DNA of 60,233 nt from Thermoguttaceae bacterium. Lineage in GTDB: Bacteria; Planctomycetota; Planctomycetia; Pirellulales; Thermoguttaceae. Made by a program: the position numbers and the translations under genes. Of the stretch, positions 17,602 to 26,742 are shown piece by piece. Position 1 is the stretch's first letter. The number at the start of each line of letters is the position of its first letter. The notes under the pieces were generated by a model. It was given only the letters and a program-made list of their open reading frames with translations, was not told where the DNA came from and did no database searches. The DNA is taken from positions 1 through 60,233 of the forward strand of contig JAFSMO010000076.1 of assembly GCA_017447865.1 (NCBI GenBank), read 5' to 3'.

Positions 17602-18105
17602 TCAATGCCGGACTTTCATCACGGTCGTGACGAACATTCCAAGCAGGCACGCAGCAGAAGCCACGCCGCAAATGGTGATCCAGCGCCAGCACATTTTGAT
17701 CGCGTCGGTGCGCAGAAACTCACTTCGGCTCGGTGGCGTGTCGATCCCGGTCCTGAGCGTCTGCCACACCTGCCAGACCTCAAATGGAGATTTTGCTCCC
17801 GCGACCGTCGGCTCTTTCGGGCAAGTCTGAAAAAAATAAATCGCCAACCCCCCAAAAAGGAGGAATCCGACGAAAAAAAGGAACAAAAGCCCGCCGCGGC
17901 GCTGGCGCTGACCCGAGTGACTGTGAAGGGTGAGCGATTCCTTCCGCGTTTCTGAACGTTCCACGATCGGAAATTTGTCGATCTCGCGCAGCGTCGGCAC
18001 GGAAACGGTTCGTCCGCACTCGCACGTCAGTTCACTTCCCGCCTGGGGTTTTGTTACTTCGTGAATTCGCCCGCACTCGCAGGGGATTTGGTAAAATCGC
18101 AGCAT
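17602..18105 (-). CDS. zinc-ribbon membrane protein
   Basis: A 167-residue protein. The N-terminus (about 8-36) has two CxCG knuckles (PCECGR and TCECGR) that can form a four-Cys zinc ribbon. A basic patch (GQRQRRGG) then precedes two membrane helices, about 70-92 and 142-162. This arrangement suggests a cytoplasmic zinc-binding head on a membrane hairpin. GAGGT lies 8 bases before the ATG. It is the first gene of a leftward run, 81 bp before the Ser/Thr kinase, so it might be a partner or target of that kinase (inference). No named family is recognised. Confidence 0.8.
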   Translation of the reverse strand: MLRFYQIPCECGRIHEVTKPQAGSELTCECGRTVSVPTLREIDKFPIVERSETRKESLTLHSHSGQRQRRGGLLFLFFVGFLLFGGLAIYFFQTCPKEPTVAGAKSPFEVWQVWQTLRTGIDTPPSRSEFLRTDAIKMCWRWITICGVASAACLLGMFVTTVMKVRH

Positions 18106-18350
18106 TTGGAACCTCGTGAAAATTTCTTCTCTTTTCTATCATACCTGATTTTCCTGTTTGCGCAAGGCGGACTGGGAGGTTTTCGGGAGATTTTTCGGTA
18201 AAATTCTTCATTTGAGTGCAAAGTTGAATGGAAGTTGAGTGGAAAGAAAAGGGAAACTTTTAAAAATCCTTCATTTTACCTAATCCGTACAATCGTTTTA
18301 ACCGATAAAAAGAGTAGAGTTAATCCCTTTTTTGGAAGGATGGTATAGGT

Positions 18351-20921
18351 ATGAAAAAAGTACAAAATCTCGTTTCGATTTTTGGGGCACTTTTTTTGCT
18401 TTGCGGTCCAATTTTCGCGGAGGAAAAGCAGCTTCCGGCCATTCATTTTTCATCGACGGACATTGAAAACGTGGAAGAGGCCCAGCCTAAATCAGAGGCT
18501 CAGCCAGAATCTGCGTCCCAGGCTCAGGAGCCATACGAGCAGCCTGTGGAAACGGTGGCTTTTAATGGGATCACACCTTCCAAAACGACGGTTGAAGAAC
18601 TTCACAAGATGCTCGGCAAGCCGGAGAAAGTCCAGAAAGACGGAATGGGAAAAGGGATTGATGTTGAGGAGTACAAAATCGACGGTTTCAAAGGCGTCAA
18701 TTTTCATATTATGGGAGGAAAAGTGTTCGGAGTCATCGCGGAGTTTCCGGAAAGTATTAACGCGCGAAAACTGGCGGCCGACCTGGGAATGGAGCACATT
18801 CAATCCGTTTTTCTCACTAATGAAAAAGGCGTCATTCAAGGGGAAATATTCCCGGAAATCGGCGTCGCTTATGCCTACGATCCTTCCCAAAAACTCGGAA
18901 CGATTGAGGAAATGCAGAAGGATCCGAAGAGCGTTCCGATGAACGTGATCCAGCTCGTTTTTCAGCCGGTCGGTCCGGAACCTTTCCTGCTCCGCGCAGA
19001 AACCTGGGTGGATATTGATCAAAAGCGGGCGTACAAAGACGTTTTGCAGGCCCTGAAACTCGACCCGAAAAACAAACAGGCGCTTGCTTATAAAAAGGTC
19101 CTGGAGGACGCGGTTCCAACCCTGAAAGACGAGGTAAAGCTGAAGGCCGACGCGCCGAAAAAAGAGGGGACCGAAAAGGACGAGTCGATGCTTGAGTCGC
19201 TGACTCCGCCGCCGCTGGAATCCCTGGCCGAAGATGCAGATGAATCAAAAGGGAAGGATGTGGCTGCCAGCAAGGACTCGAAGCCGGATGAATTGGAACT
19301 GGAGGATGCCAAGCCGGAGGAGCCAAAGCCGGAAAAGTCGAAGTCGGAGGGAGCAAAGACGGAGGATTCGGAATCGGTCGATTTGGAACTCGAAGATCCG
19401 TCTGAAATCTATGAATTGAATCCTCCTGACGTGGATTCTCTCACCGGGGAAACCGGGAAAAAAGACGCCCAAACGGATGAAAAGTCCGGAAATATGGAAG
19501 CGGAGGAATTGCCTCAGTCTTTAGATTTGGAAGAGATCAAGGACGATTCCAAAAAGGAAGCGACCAAGGCACCGAAAGAGGAATCAAAAACCAGGCCTTC
19601 GACGGAAAGTGCTGGAGGAAACGATTCCCCTGGATCCACTGAGGACAAAGAAGGGGATTCAACGCTTGGTTTACCGAACGAAATTAGTGAGAATCTGGAG
19701 GAATTGAACAAAATCGACGCGGAAAAGCCGCGCCTTTCCTCGAAGGAGCAGCCGGTTTTGTCTTTTGAAGATGAATTGTTCCAGAAAGTCGAAGATCTTG
19801 CTCAAACTGGAAAATTTCAGGAAGCGCAGGATCTACTGATGGAAATTCGGAAGCGTTTCATCGAAAATCCGTTCATCTCGTTCCGGGCGAATCTGGTTGA
19901 AGGGGACATTTGGATGATCCTCCCGACTCCGGACGCGGAAGAAGCGTTAAACTGTCACCGAATTGCTGCGGAGCAGGGCGAAAAACTGCTCGATGGCAAA
20001 GTGTACCAGGGCAGAAAGTACCCGCTGACGAAAGAAGAAAAACGCCGTGTGAAGCTTTTCCTTCTGGACGTTTGGCTCGGCGCGGCGACGGATTTGGTGC
20101 TGAGTTCGTCTGAAGCGAAAAAGGAATGCGTGAAATGGATTGAAAAAGTCACTGAATCGATGAAGGGGCTTTTGCCGGAAGACGTTGATAATTTTTCGTG
20201 GGAAGACACGAATTTGTGCTACAAAATCAGCTACAGAACGCTTTCCATCCTTTTGAAATTAGGGGACGAACAGAAAATCGCTGAAGAGGTCAAACGTCAT
20301 TTGGCCATCACGATGAAAATGCTCAGCCTCGCGAAGAATTCGACTGAATACTTTAATATTTGCATGAAAACGTCCCTTTTGCTGGACGACGCGAGCACGA
20401 TCATGATTTTGAAGGAGTACTATGAGACCGCGAAGGAGTACCTGGACCAAGGCATTAAGTTCATGGAGCAGGTAAAATCTCACCGGAAGAAAATCATGGT
20501 TCAGGAAGAATTCCTTCTGGCCCAGCTGTACTACCATCGCGGGCAGGTGATTGTGCTGGAGGCGAAGAAACTTTCCGAAGATGAAAAATTCCAGGCCCAT
20601 GAAGAAGCGGTGGAGTGGTACGAGAAAGCCATGCCGGTTTTGCTGGAAGTCGTTAAGACGCGCGAGTGGAAAGATCTGCTTCAGCTTGGAAAAATCATGA
20701 ATGGAATGAGTGTTTCCTATGCGAAACTGGGAAATTCCCAGAAGGCGCTGATTTTGTTGAAAACGTGCATTTTCTGCCTGGAACAGTACGTCGAGAGTAA
20801 TCCCGACGACGCGATTCAGCTGCAGATCCCTTACAAAAATGCGATTCGGATTTTGAATTACCTCGACCAGAAAGACGAGGCAGAGGAAATACAGAGGAAA
20901 ATGGATGATCTGAACCTTTGA
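18351..20921 (+). CDS. secreted acidic TPR-containing protein, unknown function
   Basis: An 856-residue protein with a Sec signal (MKKVQNLVSIFGALFLLCG to IFA). After a Glu/Gln/Ala linker comes a conserved domain (about 60-200; NGITPSKTTVEELHKMLGKP), whose short strand-helix pattern resembles envelope-assembly modules. A TPR-like pair (AYKDVLQALKLDPKNKQAL) precedes a 250-residue low-complexity region (about 260-500) made of Lys-Pro-Glu and Asp-Glu runs such as PEEPKPEKSKSEG. The last 350 residues are helical and TPR-like. The gene is monocistronic with a strong terminator. Its acidic linker resembles that of HtrA at 23318. A scaffold role in the periplasm is possible but not shown. Confidence 0.8.
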   Translation: MKKVQNLVSIFGALFLLCGPIFAEEKQLPAIHFSSTDIENVEEAQPKSEAQPESASQAQEPYEQPVETVAFNGITPSKTTVEELHKMLGKPEKVQKDGMGKGIDVEEYKIDGFKGVNFHIMGGKVFGVIAEFPESINARKLAADLGMEHIQSVFLTNEKGVIQGEIFPEIGVAYAYDPSQKLGTIEEMQKDPKSVPMNVIQLVFQPVGPEPFLLRAETWVDIDQKRAYKDVLQALKLDPKNKQALAYKKVLEDAVPTLKDEVKLKADAPKKEGTEKDESMLESLTPPPLESLAEDADESKGKDVAASKDSKPDELELEDAKPEEPKPEKSKSEGAKTEDSESVDLELEDPSEIYELNPPDVDSLTGETGKKDAQTDEKSGNMEAEELPQSLDLEEIKDDSKKEATKAPKEESKTRPSTESAGGNDSPGSTEDKEGDSTLGLPNEISENLEELNKIDAEKPRLSSKEQPVLSFEDELFQKVEDLAQTGKFQEAQDLLMEIRKRFIENPFISFRANLVEGDIWMILPTPDAEEALNCHRIAAEQGEKLLDGKVYQGRKYPLTKEEKRRVKLFLLDVWLGAATDLVLSSSEAKKECVKWIEKVTESMKGLLPEDVDNFSWEDTNLCYKISYRTLSILLKLGDEQKIAEEVKRHLAITMKMLSLAKNSTEYFNICMKTSLLLDDASTIMILKEYYETAKEYLDQGIKFMEQVKSHRKKIMVQEEFLLAQLYYHRGQVIVLEAKKLSEDEKFQAHEEAVEWYEKAMPVLLEVVKTREWKDLLQLGKIMNGMSVSYAKLGNSQKALILLKTCIFCLEQYVESNPDDAIQLQIPYKNAIRILNYLDQKDEAEEIQRKMDDLNL

Positions 20922-20946
20922 CTTTCAGGAAAACGTTCAGGATGTA

Positions 20947-20993
20947 AAGGAAACGCTTTTTAGTCCCTGGATTAAGGAGCGTTTCCTTCTTTT
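20947..20993 (+). terminator. Rho-independent terminator
   Basis: AAGGAAACGCT (20947-20957) and AGCGTTTCCTT (20978-20988) form a perfect 11-bp stem, followed by CTTTT. It closes the acidic TPR gene. Confidence 0.9.
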
Positions 20994-21089
20994 GTGGGTG
21001 GTTTTCCGGAAAAAACGTAAAAAGTGGAAATTTTTTTGGAAAAAACAGAAAAATATTCGTCTCCACTCCTTGAAAAGAATCAGAAAATC

Positions 21090-21116
21090 GGCTTCAATAA
21101 AAGGAAGCCTTTTTTT
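21090..21116 (+). terminator. terminator-like hairpin just upstream of the VOC gene (possible attenuator)
   Basis: GGCTTC, an eight-base loop and GAAGCC are followed by seven T. The preceding gene already has its own terminator 100 bp earlier, and this one ends only 34 bp before the next start codon. It may be a premature terminator in the VOC leader. Confidence 0.75.
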
Positions 21117-21150
21117 ATTTTCGACCGACCCTCATTTCAGGAGAGAAATC

Positions 21151-21471
21151 ATGAAAAAATTTGCGCATTTCGGTGCTGTGGCTTCCGAAAAAAAGGAAGG
21201 AATGTTCTACCTCGAATCCATCAAAGTCTGGGCGACGGATCCGTCCAAAGACCCGAACTCGATCGAGTATCTGTTCTTTGAGGATGATTCCCCAATGAAA
21301 GATCTGCCGGTCGCCAAAGGTGGGCACATCGCATACCAGGTGGATGAACTTGACGCGAAATGCGAAAACAAAAAGTGCTTCTGGGCGCCGATGGACGTGG
21401 TTCCGGGGATCCGCATTGCGTTCTTCGTTGATGAAAACGGCGTCGTGACCGAGTACTGCCAGATAAGCTGA
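21151..21471 (+). CDS. VOC-superfamily (glyoxalase-like) protein
   Basis: A 106-residue single-domain protein. The AGGAGA ribosome site 7 bases before the ATG at 21151 fixes the start; the frame upstream is A/T-rich leader. The fold signature is visible: FYLESIKVWATD, EYLFFEDD, GHIAYQVDELDAK with a His that fits the first metal ligand, and FVDENGVVTEYCQ with the C-terminal Glu ligand. VOC proteins include glyoxalases, dioxygenases and epimerases, and the sequence alone does not decide the substrate. Its leader carries a terminator-like hairpin, so expression may be controlled by attenuation. Confidence 0.82.
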   Translation: MKKFAHFGAVASEKKEGMFYLESIKVWATDPSKDPNSIEYLFFEDDSPMKDLPVAKGGHIAYQVDELDAKCENKKCFWAPMDVVPGIRIAFFVDENGVVTEYCQIS

Positions 21472-21510
21472 TGAAATCCCGAAGAAACGGTGATTTTTGA
21501 TGAGAATTAG

Positions 21511-21553
21511 AGGGAGGAGCCTTTTGAAATGTTCCTCCCTTTTGCTTTTTTTC
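21511..21553 (+). terminator. terminator after the VOC gene
   Basis: AGGGAGGA (21511-21518) and TCCTCCCT (21533-21540) pair perfectly and are followed by TTTGCTTTTTTT. The convergent two-ACT gene ends directly beyond. Confidence 0.88.
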
Positions 21554-21557
21554 TTTT

Positions 21558-22121
21558 TTACCTGTACCGCACGCGGTTCGTAGCGGTGAAAATATTCTCG
21601 TGCTGAAGCACGACCGTGAAGTCCAGGTCTTTCCCGATGCTCTGCAAATCGCACTGGAGCAGGGCCAGATTCCACTTCGAGGGGATCTCAACCTGCGCGG
21701 TGAGCAGGAACTGCACCTCACCATCCACGTTCTTCTGGCGGCAGCCGTAGAGGTCCAGAATATTCATTTCGTGGTCGGAAAGGTACTCGCTGAACCGCCG
21801 CACCACACCGGGCTGGTCCTTTCCGAAGGCGGTCAGAACAAAGCGTTCCGCCGTTGGTTCGACCAGCGATTCCTGATCGGTTTTGCGGACCGAAACGTCG
21901 ATCTTGCAGGATTTTGACGTGTGCTGCAAAATGTGGGCCTGCAAATCCTCCGTTTCCATTTCGGTCGGAAGGGTCACGATCATGATGAGCGTGAAGTACC
22001 CACCCAGAACGGTCTGGCTGCATGATTCGATGTTTGCGTTGACTGCCTCGGCCGCGGACGTGACTGCCGCGATGATCCCGGGGTGGTCGTTTGACATAAT
22101 ATTCAGGACGTAAGTGTACAT
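21558..22121 (-). CDS. two-ACT-domain protein, GcvR-like
   Basis: A 187-residue protein made of two ACT domains, about 1-80 (LNIMSNDHPGIIAAVTSAA) and 93-187 (VLTAFGKDQPGVVRRFSEYL). Each begins with the D-x-PG turn that binds amino acids at ACT interfaces. The architecture and length match GcvR, the regulator of the glycine cleavage system, and similar ACT regulators of unknown target. No DNA-binding domain is present, so it would act by protein contact. AGGAAA precedes the ATG. No glycine-cleavage gene is nearby, so the gcvR name is not applied. Confidence 0.85.
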   Translation of the reverse strand: MYTYVLNIMSNDHPGIIAAVTSAAEAVNANIESCSQTVLGGYFTLIMIVTLPTEMETEDLQAHILQHTSKSCKIDVSVRKTDQESLVEPTAERFVLTAFGKDQPGVVRRFSEYLSDHEMNILDLYGCRQKNVDGEVQFLLTAQVEIPSKWNLALLQCDLQSIGKDLDFTVVLQHENIFTATNRVRYR

Positions 22122-22227
22122 GGTGTTTCCTGCGAAAAAAGTTCAATAAAAACGCCACTATTTTACCACAATTAGGTGAAGAAAAAAGGGGGGGGCCTTT
22201 AATTAAGGGCAGATTGGACCGAAATTT

Positions 22228-23259
22228 TCAGGAATGCTCAAACCCACGGACGGGCAAAAGCTCGCGCGTGCCGTTTCCCCGCAGACCGTAAATCCCCTCT
22301 TCATCGGTAATTCGGCCGATTCGCCAGACGGGGATCCCGAATGTATTCCGGAGAATTTTTTCTGACTCTTTCCACCCGGCCGTGAAAAGGACTTCAAAAT
22401 CCTCGCCGTCCCCCAGTGCGTGGTCAAGCGGCGAGCCGGACGCAAAACCGGCAGGGATCCAGTCGTAAATCTTCGACTTTTCCGGCTTGAGTTCCGAAAG
22501 TTCCCGCGCGGCGTCCGAGATCGGGATCTCATCGAGAAAAAGCTCCGCTCCGCATTGGCTCCGGCGGCAAAGCCGGCTCAAATCGAGCGTCAGGCCGTCG
22601 CTGATGTCCATGCCCGCGTGGAGCTTGAACGCTTCGTTCAGGCGCAGCATCTCGTCGGTCCGGGGCGTACATTCGAACTGGTGGCGTAAAATGCTCCCGC
22701 CAAGCGGCCCGGTCACGAGGATCGCGTCCCCCGGTTTGGCTTCGTGGCGGCAGAGGGGTTTTCCGGCGACTTCCCCCAGAACCGTCACGGAAAGAACGAG
22801 CGGCCCGTCCCACGTATTCGTGTCGCCGCCGGCGATCGCGATCGGGATTTCAGAAACGGCGTCAAGGAAGCCCTCGCACAAAAGTTCCATCAGCTCCGGG
22901 ATGCTTTTCCCGTGGGGTTTACGGTTTTTTGGCAGAAAAATCTCGTCGGGGGAAAGGTCCTTCGAATTGGGGAAAACCGGCAGCTTGGGGATCGCGACGG
23001 AAATGACGCACGCCAGCGGTTTGGCCGCCATGGCCGCCAGGTCGCTCAGGTTTGCAGCGAGGGCTTTCCGTCCGATCTTGCGCGGGTTCATTCGGGCGAG
23101 CAGATAATCCACCCCTTCGGTCAGGAGATCCGTGCTCACGACGATTTCCGGCCGGGTCCCTGCGAGTTCCAGAATGGCCGCGTCGTCACCCGGCCCCAGC
23201 TTCATCTGCGGATGAGCCGGGAAACGGGAGCAAAGATGGGAAACGAGTTCGATTTCCAT
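22228..23259 (-). CDS. thiL: thiamine-monophosphate kinase ThiL
   Basis: Phosphorylates thiamine monophosphate to the active cofactor thiamine diphosphate with ATP. The 343 residues show the family hallmarks: LGPGDDAAIL near residue 22, VVSTDLLTEGVDY, the NLSDLAAMAAKP segment, AGGDTNTWDGP, and GMDISDGLTLDLSRLC. An extra segment around 115-140 (NSKDLSPDEIFLPKNRKP) appears to be an insertion relative to short ThiL forms. It starts 58 bp after the htrA stop in the same direction, so it is probably in the htrA transcript. A run of eight G at 22188-22195 follows, with no convincing terminator. Confidence 0.95.
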   Translation of the reverse strand: MEIELVSHLCSRFPAHPQMKLGPGDDAAILELAGTRPEIVVSTDLLTEGVDYLLARMNPRKIGRKALAANLSDLAAMAAKPLACVISVAIPKLPVFPNSKDLSPDEIFLPKNRKPHGKSIPELMELLCEGFLDAVSEIPIAIAGGDTNTWDGPLVLSVTVLGEVAGKPLCRHEAKPGDAILVTGPLGGSILRHQFECTPRTDEMLRLNEAFKLHAGMDISDGLTLDLSRLCRRSQCGAELFLDEIPISDAARELSELKPEKSKIYDWIPAGFASGSPLDHALGDGEDFEVLFTAGWKESEKILRNTFGIPVWRIGRITDEEGIYGLRGNGTRELLPVRGFEHS

Positions 23260-23317
23260 GGGAGTATTCAGGGCCCCTCCTGGTGGATTTGATCCTCCAA
23301 ACGTTTTGGAAGGTTTT

Positions 23318-25363
23318 TTATTTGTAGGCTGGTGAGGCGGCGGACGCGGTGGTCAAGGCGGATTCGGTCGCAAAATCGCTTCCCGAGAAATGGCCCAGCA
23401 TCACTTTCCCATTGCGGGCGAGAAGGAATTTGACCTGCTCGGCGCGCTGGATTTCCGGCTGCTCCAGGACGAAGATCACGTTTTCCAGTGAAAGAGTTTC
23501 CCATCGCTGGATCCCGAGCAAAATGTCGCCGTTCTGGATTCCCTGACGTGCCGCGGGACTGTTCGCACGGACGTTCTGGACCAGAAGCCCGCCGTTATAT
23601 TTGCGGTTTCCCGAAATCGTCAAAGTACTTCCCGCCACGGATGAGGTCAGGATTCCAAGATGCTTCCAAACGATTTCTTCGTCGGTCAATTTCTGGGCGT
23701 TAAACGCGGGCCGGCCTTTAATTTCCGGCGTGTATTCAGAAACGACGCGGTTCTTTTTCGAAACGGCTCCCATGGTCAGCTTCACGTTTGCACTTCTTTC
23801 GTTGCGCGAAACGGTCAGACGGATGGTTTCGCCCGGATTCCGCTCCAGGATCGAACAGGCAAAATCGAGTTCATTGCGCACTTTCTGATTGTTCACCGCG
23901 AGGATCACGTCGCCCGATTTCAGGCCGATGGATTCGGCGGGACTGTTCGGTTCAACGCTCTGAACGACCGCGCCCTGCGAGTCCTTTAACGGGAGATTGA
24001 CGAAATGGATTCCGTGCCAATTATTCTCCGCACTGCAGGATTCGACCATTTTTGCCACGACGTCCATCGCGCGATTTACCGGGATCGCGAATCCGATCCC
24101 CTGCGCTCCGGCACGGACTGCCACGTTGATCCCGATCATTTCGCCATTAATATTCAGAAGCGGACCGCCGGAATTCCCCGGGTTAATGCTCGCGTCCGTC
24201 TGGATCAGATCTTCGTACGACTGAACATCACTGACCTGGACGGAACGGTGCAGCGCGCTGATGATCCCTTTCGTGACGGTGTGCTCGTAGCCGAACGCAT
24301 TCCCGACCGCGATGACCGTTTCACCGGACATTAAATCGGTCGATTCACCAAACGCGAGCGTCTGGAAAACCTCACCGGCCAGCGCGTCGATTTTGATGAT
24401 CGCAAGGTCCGTCTCTTTATCGCGGGCAAGCACCTGAGCGACGTACGTTTTGGTTTCGGCGGTCGTGACGTGGATTTCCTGGATCCCGTCCACCACGTGG
24501 AAGTTGGTCACGATGTAGCCGCGCGGGTCGAAAAGGACCCCGGTCCCCATCCCGTTCACGTGCTGGGAATCCTGCTGGACTGCGCTTTCACCGTTGGGGT
24601 TTGACGCGTCGTAAGGAACCGATTTCAGCACTTTCTCGCCGCGAATATTCACCACGGCCGGCCGCGCAGCACGAATCGCCCGCACGATCGCGTCTTCACG
24701 CAGATTCATGACGGTCGTTTCGGGGAGAAGCGTTTCGGAGGAGGGACGATTTACGATGGATTGCGCCCGGGAAGAATTTTTTTCCGTTTTGGCGTTTGAT
24801 GAAACTTTCGGCTCGTCCGCGGAGACCCGCCCGGCTTTGGCTTTCATTTTGGGGGCCTCTTCGGCTTCCACTGGGGATTCCGGTTTGAGTTCCATTTCAG
24901 GCTCAACTTGGGAGCTTTCGGTCTTTTCAGCTTTGGGTTTTTCTTCTGATTCCGACTCCATTTCTTCCTGCCCGGGTTCGGAAGCGGAGGCATCGGCATT
25001 TGCTTCGGAAGCCTCAGACTCGAATTCAGGAGCATCGGAATCAGACTCGGAAGCGTCGGAATCCTCTTCAGAAGGCGCGGCCTCGGATTCAGAAGAGTCC
25101 GCCTCCGGGGCTGCAACATCGCCTTCTTCCTCCGCGTCATTGGCGGGTTCAGAAACGTCTTCCAAAATAAAATCAAACGAATCCGGATCTTCTTCGGTCG
25201 TTTTTTGTTCAGCTGGGACGTCCGGGTCGGTCAGCGCCGCCGCGTTCATCATCAAATTATCCGCGAAAGCTTCCATCGAGGCGGTACAAAGGAAAACCAA
25301 AATAAAAAATCTGGTTAATTTGCCCCAAAATGGAAGTCTTTCTTTAATTACTATTGGACTCAT
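23318..25363 (-). CDS. HtrA/DegP-type serine protease with two PDZ domains
   Basis: Periplasmic trypsin-like protease for misfolded envelope proteins. A signal peptide (hydrophobic at about 18-33) is followed by a 150-residue Ser/Glu/Asp-rich linker (about 55-200) not found in standard DegP. The protease domain has the triad H289 (TNFHVVDG), D319 (ETDLAII) and S398 (NPGNSGGPL). PDZ1 spans about 450-540 (SPAESIGLKSGDVILAVNN) and PDZ2 about 590-665 (SPAARQGIQNGDILLG). The 681 residues exceed the usual 450-500 because of the acidic linker. Sequence just before the ATG holds TATAGT-like boxes but no clear ribosome site. It is divergent from truB. Confidence 0.95.
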   Translation of the reverse strand: MSPIVIKERLPFWGKLTRFFILVFLCTASMEAFADNLMMNAAALTDPDVPAEQKTTEEDPDSFDFILEDVSEPANDAEEEGDVAAPEADSSESEAAPSEEDSDASESDSDAPEFESEASEANADASASEPGQEEMESESEEKPKAEKTESSQVEPEMELKPESPVEAEEAPKMKAKAGRVSADEPKVSSNAKTEKNSSRAQSIVNRPSSETLLPETTVMNLREDAIVRAIRAARPAVVNIRGEKVLKSVPYDASNPNGESAVQQDSQHVNGMGTGVLFDPRGYIVTNFHVVDGIQEIHVTTAETKTYVAQVLARDKETDLAIIKIDALAGEVFQTLAFGESTDLMSGETVIAVGNAFGYEHTVTKGIISALHRSVQVSDVQSYEDLIQTDASINPGNSGGPLLNINGEMIGINVAVRAGAQGIGFAIPVNRAMDVVAKMVESCSAENNWHGIHFVNLPLKDSQGAVVQSVEPNSPAESIGLKSGDVILAVNNQKVRNELDFACSILERNPGETIRLTVSRNERSANVKLTMGAVSKKNRVVSEYTPEIKGRPAFNAQKLTDEEIVWKHLGILTSSVAGSTLTISGNRKYNGGLLVQNVRANSPAARQGIQNGDILLGIQRWETLSLENVIFVLEQPEIQRAEQVKFLLARNGKVMLGHFSGSDFATESALTTASAASPAYK

Positions 25364-25649
25364 GGCTGTAATACGCTATACTACTATAGTCGCCGCGCGC
25401 CTGAATTCCCATCAGAGGCCCCAAAAAATACCGAAATGCGAATCAATTGGGAGGACCGTTTTTCTGGAAATTCAAAAGGGACGCGCTACAAATTAACCGG
25501 AGAGCGAGCCACTGCCCCGAGGCTCTGAAGCTTCCGGATGATTGTTTTTTTGAAACGATTGTAACGGTTGCGCAATCTTTTCAGTGGTAATCATCGACAG
25601 ATAGCCAGAAAACCTTGAGAAAATTTGACGATTTTGAGGATTTTATCAG
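25364..25649. other. divergent promoter region between htrA and truB
   Basis: No gene is visible. On the htrA side there is TATAGT/TATAGC only 15-25 bases before its ATG. On the truB side GAGGA lies 9 bases before the start. A weak hairpin (GAGCC with GGCTC, around 25506-25526) lies between them. Confidence 0.5.
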
Positions 25650-26603
25650 ATGTATGACGGGTTCCTGAATATTTACAAACCGGCGGGAGTCACTTCCTTC
25701 GACGCGGTGAAGATGGTCTTGAGGGAAATTCTGGATGGAAAAAAGCCTGAAAAGAAAGTAAAAATCGGTCATGCCGGGACGCTCGACCCTTTGGCGGAGG
25801 GCGTGCTGGTGATGGCGCTGGGGCGCGCGCTGAAACTCATTTCGCGGGTCCAGGAGCAAAAGAAGACTTACGTCGGAACCTTTCGGCTGGGGTTTTCCAG
25901 TCCGTCCGAAGACGTGGAAACGGAAATGACTCCCGTGCCTGCGGGGACCCCGGCCCCCACGCTGGCCCAGATCGAGGCGGTCCTGCCGGAATTCCTGGGC
26001 GAGATCATGCAGAAGCCGCCGATCTATTCCGCCCTGAAAGTGAACGGACGAAAGGCGTACGATTTGGCCCGCAAGGGGAAGGAGGTGGAGCTGAAGGCGC
26101 GCCCGATCCGGATCTATGCGCTGGAGGTTCTGAACTACGACTTCCCGCAGCTCACGCTCAAAATCGTTTGCGGAAGTGGAACGTACGTGCGCTCTTTGGG
26201 GCGGGATCTGGCGCGCAGGCTCGGGACTGAGGCGGTCATGTCCGCGCTCATTCGGACGGCCATCGGAAATTTTCGGGCGGAGGACGCTCTGGAAATTCGG
26301 AAGCGTGACGACCCTCGGCCCCTCAACCGGCCCCATTGCACGGAGCTGATCCGGCCGTTTTTCGAGGCGGTGCCGGACCTCCCGCGTATTACGTACGATT
26401 CGCAGGATGTGCGCCGCTTGCGGACCGGCATCGCAGTGATCCATCCGGCCGCGAAAGGAATGAATCCCGGCGACGAAGCGGTGGTCCTGAACGAGGCCGG
26501 GGACTTTCTGGGGATCGTCAGAAAAACCGAATCGGGAACACTCCGGAGCGTTTTGAACTTTGCAAATGAGATGAACGGCGCGGATTTCCCGAAAGAAAAA
26601 TAA
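25650..26603 (+). CDS. truB: tRNA pseudouridine(55) synthase TruB
   Basis: Converts uridine 55 in the T-loop of tRNAs to pseudouridine. The 317 residues have the catalytic motif GHAGTLDPLAEGVL with nucleophile D46, the early NIYKPAGVTSFDAV motif, KPPIYSALKVNGRKAYDLAR, and CGSGTYVRSLGRDLA. The C-terminal PUA-like extension (about 240-310) is shorter and divergent. GAGGA lies 9 bases before the ATG. In many bacteria truB follows infB/rbfA; here it stands alone, so the nusA-infB-rbfA cluster is elsewhere. Confidence 0.97.
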   Translation: MYDGFLNIYKPAGVTSFDAVKMVLREILDGKKPEKKVKIGHAGTLDPLAEGVLVMALGRALKLISRVQEQKKTYVGTFRLGFSSPSEDVETEMTPVPAGTPAPTLAQIEAVLPEFLGEIMQKPPIYSALKVNGRKAYDLARKGKEVELKARPIRIYALEVLNYDFPQLTLKIVCGSGTYVRSLGRDLARRLGTEAVMSALIRTAIGNFRAEDALEIRKRDDPRPLNRPHCTELIRPFFEAVPDLPRITYDSQDVRRLRTGIAVIHPAAKGMNPGDEAVVLNEAGDFLGIVRKTESGTLRSVLNFANEMNGADFPKEK

Positions 26604-26664
26604 ACGGACGGGAGTTTTCTGAACTGCAGGGAAACATTAATATTAATTAAGGGAAACGTTCATT

Positions 26665-26717
26665 AAGGAAACCTGGTTAAAACCACCGGCATTTTCTCAA
26701 TGAAGGTTTCCCTTTTT
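26665..26717 (+). terminator. truB terminator with alternative upstream arms
   Basis: GGAAACC (26667-26673) pairs with GGTTTCC (26705-26711), followed by a T-run. An upstream AAGGGAAAC (26649-26657) is also perfectly complementary to GTTTCCCTT (26706-26714), so two mutually exclusive stems can form. A third GGGAAAC copy lies at 26629-26635. Confidence 0.7.
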
Positions 26718-26742
26718 CATCTTTTGAGGGGAATTTTGCGTT

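Noticed and set aside
20992..21150. Longer N-terminus for the VOC protein
   Set aside because: The added 53 codons run through a terminator hairpin and A/T-rich leader; AGGAGA fixes the start at 21151.
25650..26603. nusA-infB-rbfA-truB cluster
   Set aside because: The genes around truB are htrA and a UroD-family gene.
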